From Aurantiochytrium sp. KH105 (taxonomy: Eukaryota; Sar; Bigyra; Thraustochytrida; Thraustochytriidae), in NCBI GenBank assembly GCA_003116975.1, contig BGKB01000015.1:744001-808000 (forward strand): a stretch of 64,000 nucleotides of DNA, read 5' to 3'. Each line of letters begins with the position of its first letter. Position 1 is the first letter of the stretch. Both the position numbers and the translations under genes were made by a program. The notes beneath the pieces were generated by a model. The model made no database searches, was not told where the DNA came from, and saw only the letters and a program-made list of their open reading frames with translations. Below are positions 59,901-64,000 of the stretch, in pieces.

Positions 59901-60076
59901 CTGCGGCTGACAGTGAAGATTTCTCATTCACGAGCTCGTCCTCAGGCATTGAGCTCCATGAAGAAACGATGCACAAGGTGTCGGCATCGCGCAAGGACGC
60001 CCGCAAGCAAGTGTGCACCAATATTATCGACATTGTGAAGAAGCAATTAGCTGCATTGGCCAATGCCAAAGTCTAG
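56972..60076 (+). CDS. NAA25: N-alpha-acetyltransferase 25, NatB auxiliary subunit (NAA25/MDM20-like)
   Basis: A 1034-aa protein from the ATG at 56972 (MSGRAEMAAREVLQRRLQPV). The frame further upstream is simple sequence and is not used. The N-terminus has the Mdm20 layout RRLQPVYTAI...DYKGALKLLEKK, followed by TPR-like helical pairs across the whole length, matching the alpha-alpha superhelix that wraps the NAA20 catalytic subunit. NatB acetylates N-termini starting Met-Asp, Met-Glu, Met-Asn or Met-Gln. A Lys/Gln run lies near 59740-59785. At 59207-59335 the frame passes through an odd Cys/Arg/Gly-rich 43-codon segment bordered by AAG|GTGAGC and CCAG|CG. It may be an in-frame intron whose removal leaves a smooth helix. 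Confidence 0.85.
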   Translation: MSGRAEMAAREVLQRRLQPVYTAIFTTRDYKGALKLLEKKDLARHELARALKALALEGRGQRDEALEEVRGLMKDGALESDTVHYASQALARIGAEEALRELYAKAMINDVDHMDAFFEACLRDGMLPEAANTAMRMSKVKGSQDYLAWCGTIMLWEAQLLAQNDATASQADKKLTFAEAMLRKALAQEKTQSEKSTAVRGLCMLIAHTLVLEGKPSDAAKFVEEEQLGGAPARDRLLVLAEIEQIADDHEAALGHFLELTANEDPEDWRNWCGAIENAFALAEGSKAARERVLASAKELERSAEGHARRGPLLARLHVNLRAYLGGERDNACGEVLVGAIVEYLETFDGKACCFGDLRNALLPFVDKVGGDQDAASSSSVVPPPAAMVFMNATRGTGLAQTIKATSLARRWDDETFSGICASLRPKLVTFLQERLASTRKDLLQHVGTPDQVEESSKAKLKAAVRTCLTSYQCLRFLGAMEAYNEETALDLVKELLNLYEKTKFLDDGAQGGQREVKVGDELVILAAHTLIDLSNRCEDDASRSQDDADRHLLTAATLLESAFEHSPNGFQLTLVLLEVYLRLGIVPRACEAYNTLSIKYIQNDSLSHLLLGALLRFGFTSEALEICRQIQDLWTGSRRENPAFTVNALAEKNFPEVAKILEVDRRLRFSHQRAVAASERFLINLENEFLDLPWEEAISFIRHQTVTSTAASGPDRFSFLIARLADIEKRGVEDLALNYDFTTKVSWDCPAGFTACRDRASPCTRGPGWSQSRACTASTTYRESWSQRSRHWLELRALYAKVLGAVVRIPTENAASDAKESSAPALSETVQQDGKALLATLGLEECVSYKTALAGLEFAALILDGTDGASAMEAACKALDEQSELVSKQSASDLVWDEANGVLMMTILLRAIAGAYPPLSKKDKKKKKKQQQQQQGENGASVASLSDRRRDALKRLIGAQESLLRAHGDRAESLRTAADSEDFSFTSSSSGIELHEETMHKVSASRKDARKQVCTNIIDIVKKQLAALANAKV

Positions 60077-60223
60077 AAAGCTGACTTACTCCATCCAAAA
60101 AAAAGTTTACAATCTAGATTGATCCGACGAAATCGAATTGCGGACGGGCAGTCGCCGATTCTGCTTCTGTCCACCCCTCGCTCAAACGCCCAATCACCTT
60201 TTGCTGGGCGCTTGTGCCGACGA

Positions 60224-61330
60224 TCAGTCCGCACTCACAGTCTGACGCTGTTCTTCAAGCCTGTCCCACAGAGACTTTCGGCTCGAACCCTTGACAACAG
60301 GCTTTGGAATGCCCGCGCGGCCAACAAAGGGTCTCGTGTTGACAATATCGTATCCATGCTCATACGAGTGCACCTGTCGATGTCGCTCAGGCGTGCAACG
60401 ATTCTCTTTTCGCTTCTCGCTGAGTCGTGCATGAATGACGCCCGACTCTTGCTGTGCGCGCTCTGTGGATGCCCGTAAGCCCACGCTTGAGCTTGTCTCT
60501 GCCGCGAGCTTGTCAGATGCCTGATTCAAGTTTCGCGGCTGCATCGAGACAATGTCGAAGCGGAGCCCGTCAGACTCGCGCAACGTAGGCGGCAGGCGTT
60601 TCGCAAAATCGTGACCGTGTGTCTTTTCCATTTCGACGCGCCGTTTGTGAAATTTCTCCTCCTTGGCGCCATCGTAGAACTTGCAAGTAACTGGATCAAA
60701 ATCTCTCGTTTCCCAAAATCGTTGCGCGGCTTGTCTCTTTTGCGCCTCAAGGTCGGCGGCCACCTTGGCCTCGTGCGATTCCCTGTAGCGGTTCGAGATG
60801 ACATCAAAGTCTGGATGAGAGGTGCGTTTCTCCACAAAGGATTGAGTTCTCGGTTTTTCCTTGAGGCGTTCTGGTCGCTCTTCCGGGGCGACATAGTGGT
60901 GATCTGCCAAATCCAAATTGCTAATGATATTAAACCCGGTGCGAGAGCGTCGACGCTGTACTTCCTCGCGCTGTGCTGCGCTCGCAGCTTCCTGCTTGCG
61001 TGCTTCGGCCTCGCGCACGCCCGGTAGAACCGGATCATGATTAACCACATTGAAGTGGCTCACCTTGTTGAGTTGCTGCACTTTGCGACGATTAAGAAAG
61101 CGCGTGCGCTCCTCGCGCTCGTGCTTGCAGAGACTGCTTTCGCGCTGCGAGTCGGAGAACTTTTGCAGCACCGGGTCGAAGGCGCGTTCTTTCCTCGAGA
61201 CCTCGTACCGCGTGACATACTTTACAGGTTCCTGTTGCTCTGCCTTCCACGCGAGCTCCTTGTTACTGCGCTCTCTCGCCTGGATCAACTCCGACCACGA
61301 GCTCGGCTCGCCCGCCGATGTCTTGGACAT
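60224..61330 (-). CDS. Unrecognised charged protein with a repeated [FY]D[VI][IV]xN motif, 368 aa
   Basis: ATG at 61330, intronless. It is rich in Arg, Glu, Lys and Gln with predicted helices. The short motif FNVVNHDPV, FNIISN, FDVISNRY, FDPVTCKFYD, FDIVSMQPR and YDIVNTRPF recurs at least six times, spaced about 30-60 residues apart, each next to Glu/Arg helices. Such a periodic array suggests a filament- or microtubule-associated protein, for example flagellar, but that is inference. Convergent with NAA25, 147 bp apart. Confidence 0.65.
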   Translation of the reverse strand: MSKTSAGEPSSWSELIQARERSNKELAWKAEQQEPVKYVTRYEVSRKERAFDPVLQKFSDSQRESSLCKHEREERTRFLNRRKVQQLNKVSHFNVVNHDPVLPGVREAEARKQEAASAAQREEVQRRRSRTGFNIISNLDLADHHYVAPEERPERLKEKPRTQSFVEKRTSHPDFDVISNRYRESHEAKVAADLEAQKRQAAQRFWETRDFDPVTCKFYDGAKEEKFHKRRVEMEKTHGHDFAKRLPPTLRESDGLRFDIVSMQPRNLNQASDKLAAETSSSVGLRASTERAQQESGVIHARLSEKRKENRCTPERHRQVHSYEHGYDIVNTRPFVGRAGIPKPVVKGSSRKSLWDRLEEQRQTVSAD

Positions 61331-61558
61331 CTTGTCGCTCGCTTGCCCCGACCGCGCCGCGCCACGCGCGCCGCTGCTCGCCTTGGCTAATCCAGCAAGA
61401 AAAAGTGCTTTGCCCGGAGAGAGAAAGCATGTGATTTATCCGTTGCCCAGAAATGAATCCAAGTCTGAGTCATGAACTCACCGACCGGATCAGCCCAACA
61501 ACCAGACAATGAAAGGGGAAAAGATCAAGATCAAGGCTTGGGGTAAAGCACGAAGCGA

Positions 61559-64000
61559 TTACTTTTGGTTACCTTGCTGTTGCTGTTGCTGTTGCTGCTG
61601 CTGTTGCTGCTGAGGAGGGGGAGGATAAGGAGGTGGCGCTCCTGCCTGCATGTATTGCGGCGGGTACCCGTACGGCATTGGATAGCCGCCTCCATAGGCG
61701 AATTGCTGCTGTTGCTGATGCTGAGGCGGCTGCTCCGTTGGCTTGGGCTTGTAGTCCTTGCCAGTTGCTTTGGCTGCACGCTTGAAAAGTTCGTCGAGCG
61801 GGTCGGCGGGGGCAGGAGCAGGAGCAGGAGCAGGAGCAGGGGCAGGGGCAGGGGCAGGTGCAGGTGCAGGCGCAGGAATTGGCTGTTGCTGCTGCTGCTG
61901 CTGCTGCGGGGACGGAGCAAAGTCCATGGGACTCGCCAAGGCCGGTGCCTTTGCAGCATCTGGCTTCCGAGGTTGCGGCTGTTTTTGCTGTTTTTGCTGC
62001 TTGGGCTGCTTTGGCTGCGACGGCGGCTGCGACACTTGCGGACTAGAATTGGCATCGGGCTTGACTTGCTTTTTCGCCTTGCGTGCAGCCTTGCGCTTGG
62101 CCTTGTTCTCTTGTTGAAGTTGTTCCCAGTACGCAGCAAGATCATCCGGGTTCTCAGGCTCCGAGGTAAGCGCATTGAAGGGATCGCTTGCTGGTGCCTC
62201 GCTAGGCTCCTGCTCCATCACCTGGGGAGCAGCAACAGGAGCCACAGGCTGCACAGGCGTTGGAGCTGTTGCAGGCGCTGGGGGGACGACAAAGCGCGAA
62301 GGCTGTGGCTGGGCTGCAGGAGGCTGCTTGGACTTTTCTTGCTTAGCCTGCTTTTGCTTTTGTTGCGGCGCAAGCGGCGCGGCCCCCTTCTTTCCCTTGC
62401 CGATCTGCCGCTCGTGCGGGCCGACCGTCGTCGCCTCTTTAGAGGCGGGAGGCTGCACCACGGGCTGTGGTGCTTGAGCATTCTGAATATGCCTGCGGCC
62501 GGGGACAAGCGGGTTTCGCGTGGTAAGGTTGAGGAGCTGTGCCCAAGGCAACAGCTTACCCCGGTTGTTTCCGCACGATCCATAGAGGGTGGTTCCGCCA
62601 ATAAATTCTTCGTCAAAGACAACCTCGACGCAGCCCGTCGAGGCGTGCGTTGCCACGACGGTACCCGCAAGGCCAAAGGGCACAACGGGACTGCCCATAT
62701 TAGCAATCCGATCGCCAAGGCGGGGCGGCTGCGCGGCGGTGGGTGAGCGCAGCCAGTCGGCTTCGATATCGGCTCCGTACTTGTAAAGAATGTCCGGACT
62801 GAGACCAATCACCACTTGACTGCCCTCTCGAGCCTTGGCAGCATCGAGGACGCTCTTGCGCACATCATCAGAAGCGCGTTGCACAGCCTTGATGGCGTCT
62901 CGCGACATGGACTTGCTTGTTGTTGGAACGAGAGGCAGCCGAAAGGTGTCAATCTGCTCGAGCCACTTGCATACCTTGTCCAGCGTGCGACGGCCCTCAT
63001 CTCCCGAGCCAAAGATGGACGAGATGGTGTATTCGACGGTGTTCGGGTTGCTCTGCAAGGCCCGAAACACCTCGGGGAACTTTTTCTTGTAAGCGGCAAT
63101 GAGCTCGAGAGCGCGCGGCGTGTACTCCCATCCGCCAGGCCCGCCACCACCGCCGCCGTTGGCTCGGGCCTGCTTGTTGGCCTCCTTGCGCTCTTCTGGG
63201 TCGAGACCCGAAATCGTCGTCACCGTTTCGCCGGTGCTCCAAGCAGGCTTGGCGGCATCCTGCGACTTGGCGCGCACATACCCGGCGATCACGTACGAGC
63301 GACCGACCTTGAGGTTGAGGCCAATGTCGTAGTGACCTGGACGGACGAGCACCGAGCCAGAAATCTTCCCGAGCGTGCTACCGTCAATGTTAAAGGTCTT
63401 GGCAGCCCGGTTACTGGGAATGTACTTGTCGACAATGGAGTTGGCAATCGTGCGGCCAAAAGGCGGAATTTGCGGCGCAAATTTGTCGAATTCAGCCTTG
63501 ACGAGCCCGGTCTCGTGAGCAACAACTTTGCCGACCATGCCGTAGCCCGCCTTTTGTAGGCACATGACCATGGTGTCGACCGGGAAACGAGCTTCGATGG
63601 GAGGCGGGGCGCGGGCCATGAAGCGAGGGTCGGGGGCCTCGTTCTTGTAGCTAACGAGCTGATAGGGAACCCAGGTCTCCACATCGGCGTAGACCTGGGC
63701 CGCGGCACCTGTGCGCTGATCAACGTCCATGCCCTGAAGCGGGCGGACCTTGAGCATGCAGACAACCTCCCCAATCTCTAGACCACCCGTCCCCACCTGT
63801 CGCGCACCTCGGAGGGCGCGGTCCTGGGCTATCTCGGCGAGGCGCAGGAAATTGTCAGAGTCCGCCTCCGTCTGGACGTCCTTGCGAAAGGAGAAGCGAC
63901 GCTTCTTTTCCGCGTGCAGCGTAAACACATACATGTCATCAGCCACTGCCAAGACTTGCGCCTCGCGCATGTTGGGATAGTCAACGAATACTGTGAGCTG
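61559..64000 (-). CDS. XRN1: 5'-3' exoribonuclease XRN1-like, C-terminal part (5' end outside window)
   Basis: The frame is open to the right edge (reading QLTVFVDYPNMREAQV at the border), so the N-terminal catalytic domain lies outside the window. About 813 codons are visible. They contain the XRN1 middle domains: TMVMCLQKAGYGMVGKVVAH (Tudor/SH3-like), LKVGRSYVIAGYVRAKSQD, EYTISSIFGSGDEG-type helical region, and the SH3-like segment LGDRIANMGSPVVPFGLAGTVVA with FGxxGTVVA. XRN1 degrades decapped mRNA in the cytoplasm. The last 250 residues are Gln/Pro/Ala-rich, with a PAPAPA run and two long Gln runs, a tail that may recruit decay partners. Confidence 0.9.
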   Translation of the reverse strand, partial: QLTVFVDYPNMREAQVLAVADDMYVFTLHAEKKRRFSFRKDVQTEADSDNFLRLAEIAQDRALRGARQVGTGGLEIGEVVCMLKVRPLQGMDVDQRTGAAAQVYADVETWVPYQLVSYKNEAPDPRFMARAPPPIEARFPVDTMVMCLQKAGYGMVGKVVAHETGLVKAEFDKFAPQIPPFGRTIANSIVDKYIPSNRAAKTFNIDGSTLGKISGSVLVRPGHYDIGLNLKVGRSYVIAGYVRAKSQDAAKPAWSTGETVTTISGLDPEERKEANKQARANGGGGGGPGGWEYTPRALELIAAYKKKFPEVFRALQSNPNTVEYTISSIFGSGDEGRRTLDKVCKWLEQIDTFRLPLVPTTSKSMSRDAIKAVQRASDDVRKSVLDAAKAREGSQVVIGLSPDILYKYGADIEADWLRSPTAAQPPRLGDRIANMGSPVVPFGLAGTVVATHASTGCVEVVFDEEFIGGTTLYGSCGNNRGKLLPWAQLLNLTTRNPLVPGRRHIQNAQAPQPVVQPPASKEATTVGPHERQIGKGKKGAAPLAPQQKQKQAKQEKSKQPPAAQPQPSRFVVPPAPATAPTPVQPVAPVAAPQVMEQEPSEAPASDPFNALTSEPENPDDLAAYWEQLQQENKAKRKAARKAKKQVKPDANSSPQVSQPPSQPKQPKQQKQQKQPQPRKPDAAKAPALASPMDFAPSPQQQQQQQQPIPAPAPAPAPAPAPAPAPAPAPAPADPLDELFKRAAKATGKDYKPKPTEQPPQHQQQQQFAYGGGYPMPYGYPPQYMQAGAPPPYPPPPQQQQQQQQQQQQQGNQK

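Overview
The window is nuclear DNA of a GC-rich, gene-dense eukaryotic microbe. The gene content is unmistakably eukaryotic (ROCO GTPase, UBE2H, NAA25, RPF1, XRN1, OPA3, COX19). Long genes are single open frames, while several short genes carry small GT..AG introns of 63 to 322 nt, two of them with CTAAC-like branch points. Topoisomerase VI subunit B, an ATP-grasp ligase and large stramenopile-style mosaic proteins point to a thraustochytrid-like stramenopile. That assignment is inference: no rRNA or organelle marker lies in the window.

Layout. 1-2509 (-) is a partial WD40-Roc-COR (ROCO) protein running off the left edge. 3703-5523 (-) is a membrane-anchored alpha/beta hydrolase. 6661-8850 (-) is an unrecognised multi-pass membrane protein. 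9732-11642 (-) is a retinol-saturase-like FAD oxidoreductase whose last 177 bp are tandemly duplicated just downstream. A repeat-rich gap (11.6-14.8 kb) leads to an acidic two-TM protein (14835-16796 +), an MRH-domain secretory lectin (- , one 63-nt intron), pterin-4a-carbinolamine dehydratase (+ , three exons), an OPA3-family protein (- , three exons) and COX19 (+ , two exons). The last three are a small cluster of mitochondrial genes, with OPA3 and COX19 divergent from one 422-bp region.

22094-27595 (-) encodes an 1833-aa EF-hand/ankyrin/WW/TRAF-finger/Gly-rich/Tudor-like mosaic. 27981-29993 (-) is a PX-PDZ protein with a Q-rich tail. A possible new three-exon gene lies at 30637-31277 (-). 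After a 3-kb gap come an ATP-grasp ligase (34278-35798 +), a beta-domain acidic protein (36667-37488 -), ribosome production factor RPF1 (38123-39022 +) and a Myb/SANT-like protein (39425-40273 -).

40.3-45.5 kb is gene-poor, with a lower-GC island. Then follow UBE2H-type E2 (45532-46317 +), a 1336-aa coiled-coil repeat membrane protein (46592-50602 -), topoisomerase VI subunit B (52249-54562 -), a secreted protein (55045-55890 -), NAA25, the NatB auxiliary subunit (56972-60076 +), a repeat-motif protein (60224-61330 -) and the C-terminal part of XRN1 (61559-64000 -).

There is no operon logic. Neighbouring genes mostly form convergent pairs with short 3' gaps (about 150-400 bp) or divergent pairs that share a promoter region. 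Functions are largely housekeeping: RNA decay, ribosome biogenesis, N-terminal acetylation, ubiquitination and mitochondrial assembly. No virus-like element, rRNA or convincing tRNA was seen.
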